Below, piece after piece: positions 1-12,800 of a DNA stretch of 64,000 bases. The DNA is taken from contig JARUPU010000029.1 in the NCBI GenBank assembly GCA_030544235.1, forward strand, positions 124,001 to 188,000, in the 5' to 3' direction. A program made the position numbers and the translations under genes. Every line of letters starts with the position of its first letter. Position 1 is the stretch's first letter. The notes beneath the pieces are model-generated. The model saw only the letters and a list, made by a program, of their open reading frames with translations. It did not search any database and was not told the origin of the DNA. The stretch comes from Lepturacanthus savala. Its lineage: Eukaryota; Chordata; Actinopteri; Scombriformes; Trichiuridae.

Positions 1-60
1 CCCAGTGATTTTAAAGGTGCTGCAGCTCCAAAACCGAAAATCATATAGAAATTGAACCAA

Positions 61-3000
61 TTCCTACACCCCCCAGTTAAGAATTTAGGGTTAGGTTTAG
101 GGTTAGGGTTAGACTAGGGTTAGGCTCAGCGTTGGGGTATAGGAAACGAAACTACCAGGTATATCCCTCCCAGTGATTTTAAAGATGCTGCAGTTCCGAA
201 ACAGAAAATCATATCGAAATTGAACCAATTCCTACACCCCCCAGTTAAGAATTTAGGGTTAGGGTTAGGGTTAAGGTTAGACTAGGGTTAGGGTTAGGCT
301 CAGCTTTAGGGTATAGAGAACGAAACTACCAGGTATATCCCTCCCAGTGATTTTAAAAGTTGCTGCAGCTCCAAAACCGAAAATCATATAGAAATTGAAC
401 CAATTCCTACACCCCCCAGTTAAGAATTTAGGGTTAGGGTTAGGGTTAGACTAGGGTTAGGGTTAGGCTCAGCGTTGGGGTATAGGGAACGAAACTACCA
501 GGTATATCCCTCCCAGTGATTTTAAAGGTGCTGCAGCTCCAAAACCGAAAATCATATCGAAATTGAACCAATTCCTACACCCCCCAGTTAAGAATTTAGG
601 GTTAGGGTTAGGGTTAGGGTTAGGGTTAGACTAGGGTTAGGGTTAGGCTCAGCGTTGGGGTATAGGGAACGAAACTACCAGGTATATCCCTCCCAGTGAT
701 TTTAAAGGTGCTGCAGCTCCAAAACCGAAAATCATATCGAAATTGAACCTATTCCTACACCCCCCAGTTAAGAATTTAGGGTTAGGGTTAGGGTTAGACT
801 AGGGTTAGGGTTAGGCTCAGCGTTGGGGTATAGGGAACGAAACTACCAGGTATATCCCTCCCAGTGATTTTAAAGGTGCTGCAGCTCTAAAACCGAAAAT
901 CATATAGAAATTGAACCAATTCCTACAACCCCCAGTTAAGAATTTAGGGTTAGGGTTAGGGTTAGACTAGGGTTAGGGTTAGGCTCAGCTTTAGGGTATA
1001 GAGAACGAAACTACCAGGTATATCCCTCCCAGTGATTTTAAAGGTGCTGAAACTCCAAAACCGAAAATCATATAGAAATTGAACCAATTCCTACACCCCC
1101 CAGTTAAGAATTTAGGGTTAGGGTTAGTCTAGGGTTAGGGTTAGGCTCAGCGTTGGGGTATAGGGAACGAAACTACCAGGTATATCCCTCCCAGTGATTT
1201 TAAAGGTGCTGCAGCTCCGAAACCGAAAATCATATCGAAATTGAACCAATTCCTACATCCCCCTGTTAAGAATTTAGGGTTAGGGTTAGGGTTAGGGTTA
1301 GACTAGGGTTAGGGTTAGGCTCAGCTTTAGCGTATAGAGAACGAAACTACCAGGTATATCCCTCCCAGTGATTTTAAAGGTGCTGAAGCTCCAAAACCGA
1401 AAATCATATAGAAATTGAACCAATTCCTACACCCCCCAGTTAAGAATTTAGGGTTAGGGTTAGGGTTAGACTAGGGTTAGGGTTAGGCTCAGCTTTAGGG
1501 TATAGAGAACGAAACTACCAGGTATATCCCTCCCAGTGATTTTAAAGGTGCTGCAGCTCCGAAACCGAAAATCATATTGAAATTGAACCAATTCCTACAC
1601 CCCCCAGTTAAGAATTTAGGGTTAGGGTTAGTCTAGGGTTAGGGTTAGGCTCAGCGTTGGGGTATAGGGAACGAAACTACCAGGTATATCCCTCCCAGTG
1701 ATTTTAAAGGTGCTGCAGCTCCGAAACCGAAAATCATATCGAAATTGAACCAATTCCTACATCCCCCAGTTAAGAATTTAGGGTTAGGGTTAGGGTTAGG
1801 GTTAGGGTTAGGGTTAGACTAGGGTTATGGTTAGGCTCAGCTTTAGCGTATAGAGAACGAAACTACCAGGTATATCCCTCCCAGTGATTTTAAAGGTGCT
1901 GAAGCTCCAAAACCGAAAATCATATAGAAATTGAACCAATTCCTACACCCCCCAGTTAAGAATTTAGGGTTAGGGTTAGGTTTAGACTAGGGTTAGGGTT
2001 AGGCTCAGCTTTAGGGTATAGAGAACGAAACTACCAGGTATATCCCTCCCAGTGATTTTAAAGGTGCTGCAGCTCCGAAACCGAAAATCATATTGAAATT
2101 GAACCAATTCCTACACCCCCCAGTTAAGAATTTAGGGTTAGGGTTAGGGTTAGACTAGGGTTAGGGTTAGGCTCAGCGTTGGGGTATAGGGAACGAAACT
2201 ACCAGGTATATCCCTCCCAGTGATTTTAAAGGTGCTGCAGCTCCGAAACCGAAAATCATATCGAAATTGAACCAATTCCTACATCCCCCAGTTAAGAATT
2301 TAGGGTTAGGGTTAGGGTTAGGGTTAGACTAGGGTTAGGGTTAGGCTCAGCGTTGGGGTATAGGGAACGAAACTACCAGGTATATCCCTCCCAGTTATTT
2401 TAAAGATGCTGCAGCTCCGAAACAGAAAATCATATCGAAATTGAACCAATTCCTAGACCCCGCAGTTAAGGATTTAGGGTTAGGGTTAGGGTTAGGGTTA
2501 AGGTTAGACTAGGGTTAGGGTTAGGCTCAGCTTTAGGGTATAGAGAACGAAACTACCAGGTATATCCCTCCCAGTGATTTTAAAGGTGCTGCAGCTCCAA
2601 AACCGAAAATCATATAGAAATTGAACCAATTCCTACACCCCCCAGTTAAGAATTTAGGGTTAGGGTTAGGGTTAGACTAGGGTTAGGGTTAGGCTCAGCG
2701 TTGGGGTATAGGGAACGAAACTACCAGGTATATCCCTCCCAGTGATTTTAAAGGTGCTGCAGCTCCAAAACCGAAAATCATATCGAAATTGAACCAATTC
2801 CTACACCCCCCAGTTAAGAATTTAGGGTTAGGGTTAGGGTTAGGGTTAGACTAGGGTTAGGGTTAGGCTCAGCGTTGGGGTATAGGGAACGAAACTATCA
2901 GGTATATCCCTCCCAGTGATTTTAAAGGTGCTGCAGCTGAAACCGAAAATCATATCGAAATTGAACCAATTCCTACACCCCCCAGTTAAGAATTTAGGGT

Positions 3001-6000
3001 TAGGTTTAGGGTTAGGGTTAGACTAGGGTTAGGCTCAGCGTTGGGGTATAGGAAACGAAACTACCAGGTATATCCCTCCCAGTGATTTTAAAGATGCTGC
3101 AGTTCCGAAACAGAAAATCATATCGAAATTGAACCAATTCCTACACCCCCCAGTTAAGAATTTAGGGTTAGGGTTAGGGTTAAGGTTAGACTAGGGTTAG
3201 GGTTAGGCTCAGCTTTAGCGTATAGAGAACGAAACTACCAGGTATATCCCTCCCAGTGATTTTAAAGGTGCTGAAGCTCCAAAACCGAAAATCATATAGA
3301 AATTGAACCAATTCCTACACCCCCCAGTTAAGAATTTAGGGTTAGGGTTAGGGTTAGACTAGGGTTAGGGTTAGGCTCAGCTTTAGGGTATAGAGAACGA
3401 AACTACCAGGTATATCCCTCCCAGTGATTTTAAAGGTGCTGCAGCTCCGAAACCGAAAATCATATTGAAATTGAACCAATTCCTACACCCCCCAGTTAAG
3501 AATTTAGGGTTAGGGTTAGTCTAGGGTTAGGGTTAGGCTCAGCGTTGGGGTATAGGGAACGAAACTACCAGGTATATCCCTCCCAGTGATTTTAAAGGTG
3601 CTGCAGCTCCGAAACCGAAAATCATATCGAAATTGAACCAATTCCTACATCCCCCAGTTAAGAATTTAGGGTTAGGGTTAGGGTTAGGGTTAGACTAGGG
3701 TTAGGGTTAGGCTCAGCGTTGCGGTATAGGGAACGAAACTACCAGGTATATCCCTCCCAGTGATTTTAAAGGTGCTACAGCTCCGAAACCGAAAATCATA
3801 TAGAAATTGAACCAATTCCTACACCCCCCAGTTAAGAATTTAGGGTTAGGGTTAGGTTTAGACTAGGGTTAGGGTTAGGCTCAGCTTTAGGGTATAGAGA
3901 ACGAAACTACCAGGTATATCCCTCCCAGTGATTTTAAAGGTGCTGCAGCTCCGAAACCGAAAATCATATTGAAATTGAACCAATTCCTACACCCCCCAGT
4001 TAAGAATTTAGGGTTAGGGTTAGGGTTAGACTAGGGTTAGGGTTAGGCTCAGCGTTGGGGTATAGGGAACGAAACTACCAGGTATATCCCTCCCAGTGAT
4101 TTTAAAGGTGCTGCAGCTCCGAAACCGAAAATCATATCGAAATTGAACCAATTCCTACATCCCCCAGTTAAGAATTTAGGGTTAGGGTTAGGGTTAGGGT
4201 TAGACTAGGGTTAGGGTTAGGCTCAGCGTTGGGGTATAGGGAACGAAACTACCAGGTATATCCCTCCCAGTTATTTTAAAGATGCTGCAGCTCCGAAACA
4301 GAAAATCATATCGAAATTGAACCAATTCCTAGACCCCGCAGTTAAGGATTTAGGGTTAGGGTTAGGGTTAGGGTTAAGGTTAGACTAGGGTTAGGGTTAG
4401 GCTCAGCTTTAGGGTATAGAGAACGAAACTACCAGGTATATCCCTCCCAGTGATTTTAAAGGTGCTGCAGCTCCAAAACCGAAAATCATATAGAAATTGA
4501 ACAAATTCCTACACCCCCCAGTTAAGAATTTAGGGTTAGGGTTAGGGTTAGACTAGGGTTAGGGTTAGGCTCAGCGTTGGGGTATAGGGAACGAAACTAC
4601 CAGGTATATCCCTCCCAGTGATTTTAAAGGTGCTGCAGCTCCAAAACCGAAAATCATATCGAAATTGAAAGCAATTCCTACACCCCCCAGTTAAGAATTT
4701 AGGGTTAGGGTTAGGGTTAGGGTTAGACTAGGGTTAGGGTTAGGCTCAGCGTTGGGGTATAGGGAACGAAACTATCAGGTATATCCCTCCCAGTGATTTT
4801 AAAGGTGCTGCAGCTGAAACCGAAAATCATATCGAAATTGAACCAATTCCTACACCCCCCAGTTAAGAATTTAGGGTTAGGTTTAGGGTTAGGGTTAGAC
4901 TAGGGTTAGGCTCAGCGTTGGGGTATAGGAAACGAAACTACCAGGTATATCCCTCCCAGTGATTTTAAAGATGCTGCAGTTCCGAAACAGAAAATCATAT
5001 CGAAATTGAACCAATTCCTACACCCCCCAGTTAAGAATTTAGGGTTAGGGTTAGGGTTAAGGTTAGACTAGGGTTAGGGTTAGGCTCAGCTTTAGGGTAT
5101 AGAGAACGAAACTACCAGGTATATCCCTCCCAGTGATTTTAAAAGTTGCTGCAGCTCCAAAACCGAAAATCATATAGAAATTGAACCAATTCCTACACCC
5201 CCCAGTTAAGAATTTAGGGTTAGGGTTAGGGTTAGACTAGGGTTAGGGTTAGGCTCAGCGTTGGGGTATAGGGAACGAAACTACCAGGTATATCCCTCCC
5301 AGTGATTTTAAAGGTGCTGCAGCTCCAAAACCGAAAATCATATCGAAATTGAACCAATTCCTACACCCCCCAGTTAAGAATTTAGGGTTAGGGTTAGGGT
5401 TAGGGTTAGGGTTAGACTAGGGTTAGGGTTAGGCTCAGCGTTGGGGTATAGGGAACGAAACTACCAGGTATATCCCTCCCAGTGATTTTAAAGGTGCTGC
5501 AGCTCCAAAACCGAAAATCATATCGAAATTGAACCTATTCCTACACCCCCCAGTTAAGAATTTAGGGTTAGGGTTAGGGTTAGACTAGGGTTAGGGTTAG
5601 GCTCAGCGTTGGGGTATAGGGAACGAAACTACCAGGTATATCCCTCCCAGTGATTTTAAAGGTGCTGCAGCTCTAAAACCGAAAATCATATCGAAATTGA
5701 ACCAATTCCTACAACCCCCAGTTAAGAATTTAGGGTTAGGGTTAGGGTTAGACTAGGGTTAGGGTTAGGCTCAGCTTTAGGGTATAGAGAACGAAACTAC
5801 CAGGTATATCCCTCCCAGTGATTTTAAAGGTGCTGAAACTCCAAAACCGAGAATCATATAGAAATTGAACCAATTCCTACACCCCCCAGTTAAGAATTTA
5901 GGGTTAGGGTTAGTCTAGGGTTAGGGTTAGGCTCAGCGTTGGGGTATAGGGAACGAAACTACCAGGTATATCCCTCCCAGTGATTTTAAAGGTGCTGCAG

Positions 6001-6171
6001 CTCCGAAACCGAAAATCATATCGAAATTGAACCAATTCCTACATCCCCCTGTTAAGAATTTAGGGTTAGGGTTAGGGTTAGGGTTAGACTAGGGTTAGGG
6101 TTAGGCTCAGCTTTAGCGTATAGAGAACGAAACTACCAGGTATATCCCTCCCAGTGATTTTAAAGGTGCTG
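61..6171 (+). repeat. Higher-order duplication inside satellite (4,786-bp offset)
   Basis: The block at about 61-1,385 recurs at about 4,847-6,171 with a constant offset of 4,786 bp. Both carry the same private variants: a shortened GACTAGGGTTAGGCTCAG, GATGCTGCAGTTCCGAAACAG, AAAAGTTGCTGCAG, and GTCTAGGG at 1,127 and 5,913. They diverge near the next monomer (GCTGAAGCTCC versus GCTGCAGCTCC). A further 600-bp piece (about 4,841-5,439) recurs at 9,461-10,059 with a 4,620-bp offset, so the organisation is mosaic rather than one regular higher-order unit. Confidence 0.85.
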
Positions 6172-9100
6172 CAGCTCCGAAACCGAAAATCATATTGAAA
6201 TTGAACCAATTCCTACACCCCCCAGTTAAGAATTTAGGGTTAGGGTTAGTCTAGGGTTAGGGTTAGGCTCAGCGTTGGGGTATAGGGAACGAAACTACCA
6301 GGTATATCCCTCCCAGTGATTTTAAAGGTGCTGCAGCTCCGAAACCGAAAATCATATCGAAATTGAACCAATTCCTACATCCCCCAGTTAAGAATTTAGG
6401 GTTAGGGTTAGGGTTAGGGTTAGACTAGGGTTAGGGTTAGGCTCAGCGTTGCGGTATAGGGAACGAAACTACCAGGTATATCCCTCCCAGTGATTTTAAA
6501 GGTGCTACAGCTCCGAAACCGAAAATCATATAGAAATTGAACCAATTCCTACACCCCCCAGTTAAGAATTTAGGGTTAGGGTTAGGGTTAGACTAGGGTC
6601 AGGGTTAGGCTCAGCGTTAGGGTATAGGGAACGAAACTACCAGGTATATCCCTCCCAGTGATTTTAAAGGTGCTGCAGCTCCGAAACCGAAAATCATATC
6701 GAAATTGAACCAATTCCTACATCCCCCAGTTAAGAATTTAGGGTTAGGGTTAGGGTTAGGGTTAGACTAGGGTTAGGGTTAGGCTCAGCGTTGGGGTATA
6801 GGGAACGAAACTACCAGGTATATCCCTCCCAGTTATTTTAAAGATGCTGCAGCTCCGAAACAGAAAATCATATCGAAATTGAACCAATTCCTACACCCCG
6901 CAGTTAAGGATTTAGGGTTAGGGTTAGGGTTAGGGTTAAGGTTAGACTAGGGTTAGGGTTAGGCTCAGCTTTAGGGTATAGAGAACGAAACTACCAGGTA
7001 TATCCCTCCCAGTGATTTTAAAGGTGCTGCAGCTCCAAAACCGAAAATCATATAGAAATTGAACCAATTCCTACACCCCCCAGTTAAGAATTTAGGGTTA
7101 GGGTTAGGGTTAGACTAGGGTTAGGGTTAGGCTCAGCGTTGGGGTATAGGGAACGAAACTACCAGGTATATCCCTCCCAGTGATTTTAAAGGTGCTGCAG
7201 CTCCAAAACCGAAAATCATATCGAAATTGAACCAATTCCTACACCCCCCAGTTAAGAATTTAGGGTTAGGGTTAGGGTTAGGGTTAGGGTTAGGCTCAGT
7301 GTTGGGGTATAGGGATCGAAACTACCAGGTATATCCCTCCCATTGATTTTAAAGGTGCTGTAGCTCCGAAACCGAAAATCATATCGAAATTGAACCAATT
7401 CATACACCCCCCAGTTAAGAATTTAGGGTTAGGGTTAGTCTAGGGTTAGGGTTAGGCTCAGCGTTGGGGTATAGGGAACGAAACTACCAGGTATATCCCT
7501 CCCAGTGATTTTAAAGGTGCTGCAGCTCCGAAACCGAAAATCATATAGAAATTGAACCAATTCCTACACCCCCCAGTTAAGAATTTAGTGTTAGGGTTAG
7601 GGTTAGGGTTAGACTAGGATTAGGGTTAGGCTCAGCATTGGTGTATAGGGAACGAAACTACCAGGTATATCCCTCCCAGTGATTTTAAAGGTGCTGCAGC
7701 TCCGAAACCGAAAATCATATAGAAATTGAACCAATTCCCACACCCCCCCCCCAGTTAAGAATTTAGATTTAGGGTTAGGGTTAGACTAGGGTTAGGGTTA
7801 GGCTCAGCGTTAGGGTATAGGGAACAAAACTACATGGTATATCCCTCCCAGTGATTTTAAAGGTGCTGCAGCTCCGAAACCGAAAATCATATAGAAATTG
7901 AACCAATTCCTACACCCCCCAGTTAAGAATTTAGGGTTAGGGTTAGGGTTAGGGTTAGGGTTAGACTAGGGTTAGGGTTAGGCTCAGCTTTAGGGTATAG
8001 AGAACGAAACTACCAGATATATCCCTCCCAGTGATTTTAAAGGTGCTGAAGCTCCAAAACCGAAAATCATATAGAAATTGAACCAATTCCTACACCCCCC
8101 AGTTAAGAATTTAGGGTTAGGGTTAGGGTTAGGGTTAGACTAGGGTTAGGGTTAGGCTCAGCGTTGGGGTATAGGGAGCGAAACTACCAGGTATATCCCT
8201 CCCAGTGATTTTAAAGGTGCTGCAGCTCCAAAACCGAAAATCATATCGAAATTGAACCAATTCCTACACCCCCCAGTTAAGAATTTAGGGTTAGGGTTAG
8301 GGTTAGGGTTAGACTAGGGTTAGGGTTAGGCTCAGCTTTAGGGTATAGAGAACGAAACTACCAGATATATCCCTCCCAGTGATTTTAAAGGTGCTGAAGC
8401 TCCAAAACAGAAAATCATATAGAAATTGAACCAATTCCTACACCCCCCAGTTAAGAATTTAGGGTTAGGGTTAGGGTTAGGGTTAGACTAGGGTTAGGGT
8501 TAGGCTCAGCGTTGGGGTATAGGGAACGAAACTACCAGGTATATCCCTCCCAGTGATTTTAAAGGTGCTGAAGCTCCAAAACAGAAAATCATATAGAAAT
8601 TGAACCAATTCCTACACCCCCCAGTTAAGAATTTAGGGTTAGGGTTAGGGTTAGGGTTAGACTAGGGTTAGGGTTAGGCTCAGCGTTGGGGTATAGGGAA
8701 CGAAACTACCAGGTATATCCCTCCCAGTGATTTTAAAGGTGCTGCAGCTCCAAAACCGAAAATCATATCGAAATTGAACCAATTCCTACACCCCCCAGTT
8801 AAGAATTTAGGGTTAGGGTTAGGGTTAGACTAGGGTTAGGGTTAGGCTCAGCTTTAGGGTATAGAGAACGAAACTACCAGGTATATCCCTCCTAGTGATT
8901 TTAAAGGTGCTACAGCTCCGAAACCGAACATCATATTGAAATTGAACCAATTCCTACACCCCCCAGTTAAGAATTTAGGGTTAGGGTTAGGGTTAGACTA
9001 GGGTTAGGGTTAGGCTCAGCGTTGCGGTATAGGGAACGAAACTACCAGGTATATCCCTCCCAGTGATTTTAAAGGTGCTGCAGCTCCGAAACCGAAAATC

Positions 9101-9899
9101 ATATAGAAATTGAACCAATTCCTACACCCCCCAGTTAAGAATTTAGGGTTAGGGTTAGGGTTAGACTAGGGTCAGGGTTAGGCTCAGCGTTAGGGTATAG
9201 GGAACGAAACTACCAGGTATATCCCTCCCAGTGATTTTAAAGGTGCTGCAGCTCCAAAACCGAAAATCATATCGAAATTGAACCAATTCCTACACCCCCC
9301 AGTTAAGAATTTAGGGTTAGGGTTAGGGTTAGGGTTAGGGTTAGACTAGGGTTAGGGTTAGGCTCAGCGTTGGGGTATAGGGAACGAAACTATCAGGTAT
9401 ATCCCTCCCAGTGATTTTAAAGGTGCTGCAGCTCCAAAACCGAAAATCATATAGAAATTGAACCAATTCCTACACCCCCCAGTTAAGAATTTAGGGTTAG
9501 GTTTAGGGTTAGGGTTAGACTAGGGTTAGGCTCAGCGTTGGGGTATAGGAAACGAAACTACCAGGTATATCCCTCCCAGTGATTTTAAAGATGCTGCAGT
9601 TCCGAAACAGAAAATCATATCGAAATTGAACCAATTCCTACACCCCCCAGTTAAGAATTTAGGGTTAGGGTTAGGGTTAAGGTTAGACTAGGGTTAGGGT
9701 TAGGCTCAGCTTTAGGGTATAGAGAACGAAACTACCAGGTATATCCCTCCCAGTGATTTTAAAAGTTGCTGCAGCTCCAAAACCGAAAATCATATAGAAA
9801 TTGAACCAATTCCTACACCCCCCAGTTAAGAATTTAGGGTTAGGGTTAGGGTTAGACTAGGGTTAGGGTTAGGCTCAGCGTTGGGGTATAGGGAACGAA

Positions 9900-12800
9900 A
9901 CTACCAGGTATATCCCTCCCAGTGATTTTAAAGGTGCTGCAGCTCCAAAACCGAAAATCATATCGAAATTGAACCAATTCCTACACCCCCCAGTTAAGAA
10001 TTTAGGGTTAGGGTTAGGGTTAGGGTTAGGGTTAGACTAGGGTTAGGGTTAGGCTCAGCTTTAGGGTATAGAGAACGAAACTACCAGGTATATCCCTCCC
10101 AGTGATTTTAAAGGTGCTGAAACTCCAAAACCGAAAATCATATAGAAATTGAACCAATTCCTACACCCCCCAGTTAAGAATTTAGGGTTAGGGTTAGTCT
10201 AGGGTTAGGGTTAGGCTCAGCGTTGGGGTATAGGGAACGAAACTACCAGGTATATCCCTCCCAGTGATTTTAAAGGTGCTGCAGCTCCGAAACCGAAAAT
10301 CATATCGAAATTGAACCAATTCCTACATCCCCCTGTTAAGAATTTAGGGTTAGGGTTAGGGTTAGGGTTAGACTAGGGTTAGGGTTAGGCTCAGCTTTAG
10401 CGTATAGAGAACGAAACTACCAGGTATATCCCTCCCAGTGATTTTAAAGGTGCTGAAGCTCCAAAACCGAAAATCATATAGAAATTGAACCAATTCCTAC
10501 ACCCCCCAGTTAAGAATTTAGGGTTAGGGTTAGGGTTAGACTAGGGTTAGGGTTAGGCTCAGCTTTAGGGTATAGAGAACGAAACTACCAGGTATATCCC
10601 TCCCAGTGATTTTAAAGGTGCTGCAGCTCCGAAACCGAAAATCATATTGAAATTGAACCAATTCCTACACCCCCCAGTTAAGAATTTAGGGTTAGGGTTA
10701 GTCTAGGGTTAGGGTTAGGCTCAGCGTTGGGGTATAGGGAACGAAACTACCAGGTATATCCCTCCCAGTGATTTTAAAGGTGCTGCAGCTCCGAAACCGA
10801 AAATCATATCGAAATTGAACCAATTCCTACATCCCCCAGTTAAGAATTTAGGGTTAGGGTTAGGGTTAGGGTTAGGGTTAGACTAGGGTTATGGTTAGGC
10901 TCAGCTTTAGCGTATAGAGAACGAAACTACCAGGTATATCCCTCCCAGTGATTTTAAAGGTGCTGAAGCTCCAAAACCGAAAATCATATAGAAATTGAAC
11001 CAATTCCTACACCCCCCAGTTAAGAATTTAGGGTTAGGGTTAGGTTTAGACTAGGGTTAGGGTTAGGCTCAGCTTTAGGGTATAGAGAACGAAACTACCA
11101 GGTATATCCCTCCCAGTGATTTTAAAGGTGCTGCAGCTCCGAAACCGAAAATCATATTGAAATTGAACCAATTCCTACACCCCCCAGTTAAGAATTTAGG
11201 GTTAGGGTTAGGGTTAGACTAGGGTTAGGGTTAGGCTCAGCGTTGGGGTATAGGGAACGAAACTACCAGGTATATCCCTCCCAGTGATTTTAAAGGTGCT
11301 GCAGCTCCGAAACCGAAAATCATATCGAAATTGAACCAATTCCTACATCCCCCAGTTAAGAATTTAGGGTTAGGGTTAGGGTTAGGGTTAGGGTTAGGGT
11401 TAGACTAGGGTTATGGTTAGGCTCAGCTTTAGCGTATAGAGAACGAAACTACCAGGTATATCCCTCCCAGTGATTTTAAAGGTGCTGAAGCTCCAAAACC
11501 GAAAATCATATAGAAATTGAACCAATTCCTACACCCCCCAGTTAAGAATTTAGGGTTAGGGTTAGGTTTAGACTAGGGTTAGGGTTAGGCTCAGCTTTAG
11601 GGTATAGAGAACGAAACTACCAGGTATATCCCTCCCAGTGATTTTAAAGGTGCTGCAGCTCCGAAACCGAAAATCATATTGAAATTGAACCAATTCCTAC
11701 ACCCCCCAGTTAAGAATTTAGGGTTAGGGTTAGGGTTAGACTAGGGTTAGGGTTAGGCTCAGCGTTGGGGTATAGGGAACGAAACTACCAGGTATATCCC
11801 TCCCAGTGATTTTAAAGGTGCTGCAGCTCCGAAACCGAAAATCATATCGAAATTGAACCAATTCCTACACCCCCCAGTTAAGAATTTAGGGTTAGGGTTA
11901 GGGTTAGACTAGGGTTAGGGTTAGGTTCAGCGTTGGGGTATAGGGAACGAAACTACCAGGTATATCCCTCCCAGTGATTTTAAAGGTGCTGCAGCTGCAA
12001 AACCGAAAATCATATAGAAATTGAACGAATTCCTACACAACCCAGTTAAGAATTTAGGGTTAGGGTTAGACTAGGGTTAGGGTTAGGCTCAGCGTTGGGG
12101 TATAGGGAACGAAACTACCAGGTATATCCCTCCCAGTGATTTTAAAGGTGCTGCAGCTCCAAAACCGAAAATCATATCGAAATTGAACCAATTCCTACAC
12201 CCCCCAGTTAAGAATTTAGGGTTAGGTTTAGGGTTAGGGTTAGACTAGGGTTAGGGTTAGGCTCAGCGTTGGGGTATAGGGAACGAAACTACCAGGTATA
12301 TCCCTCCCAGTGATTTTAAAGATGCTGCAGCTCCGAAACAGAAAATCATATCGAAATTGAACCAATTCCTACACCCCGCAGTTAAGAATTTAGGGTTAGG
12401 GTTAGGGTTAAGGTTAGACTAGGGTTAGGGTTAGGCTCAGCTTTAGGGTATAGAGAACGAAACTACCAGGTATATCCCTCCCAGTGATTCTAAAGGTGCT
12501 GCAGCTCCAAAACCAAAAATCATATAGAAATTGAACCAATTCCTACACCCCCAGTTAAGAATTTAGGGTTAGGGTTAGGGTTAGGGTTAGACTAGGGTTA
12601 GGGTTAGGCTCAGCTTTAGCGTATAGAGAATGAAACTACCAGGTATATCCCTCCCAGTGATTTTAAAGGTGCTGCAGCTCCAAAACCGAAAATCATATCG
12701 AAATTGAACCAATTCCTACACCCCCCAGTTAAGAATTTAGGGTTAGGGTTAGGGTTAGACTAGGGTTAGGGTTAGGCTCAGCTTTAGGGTATAGAGAACG

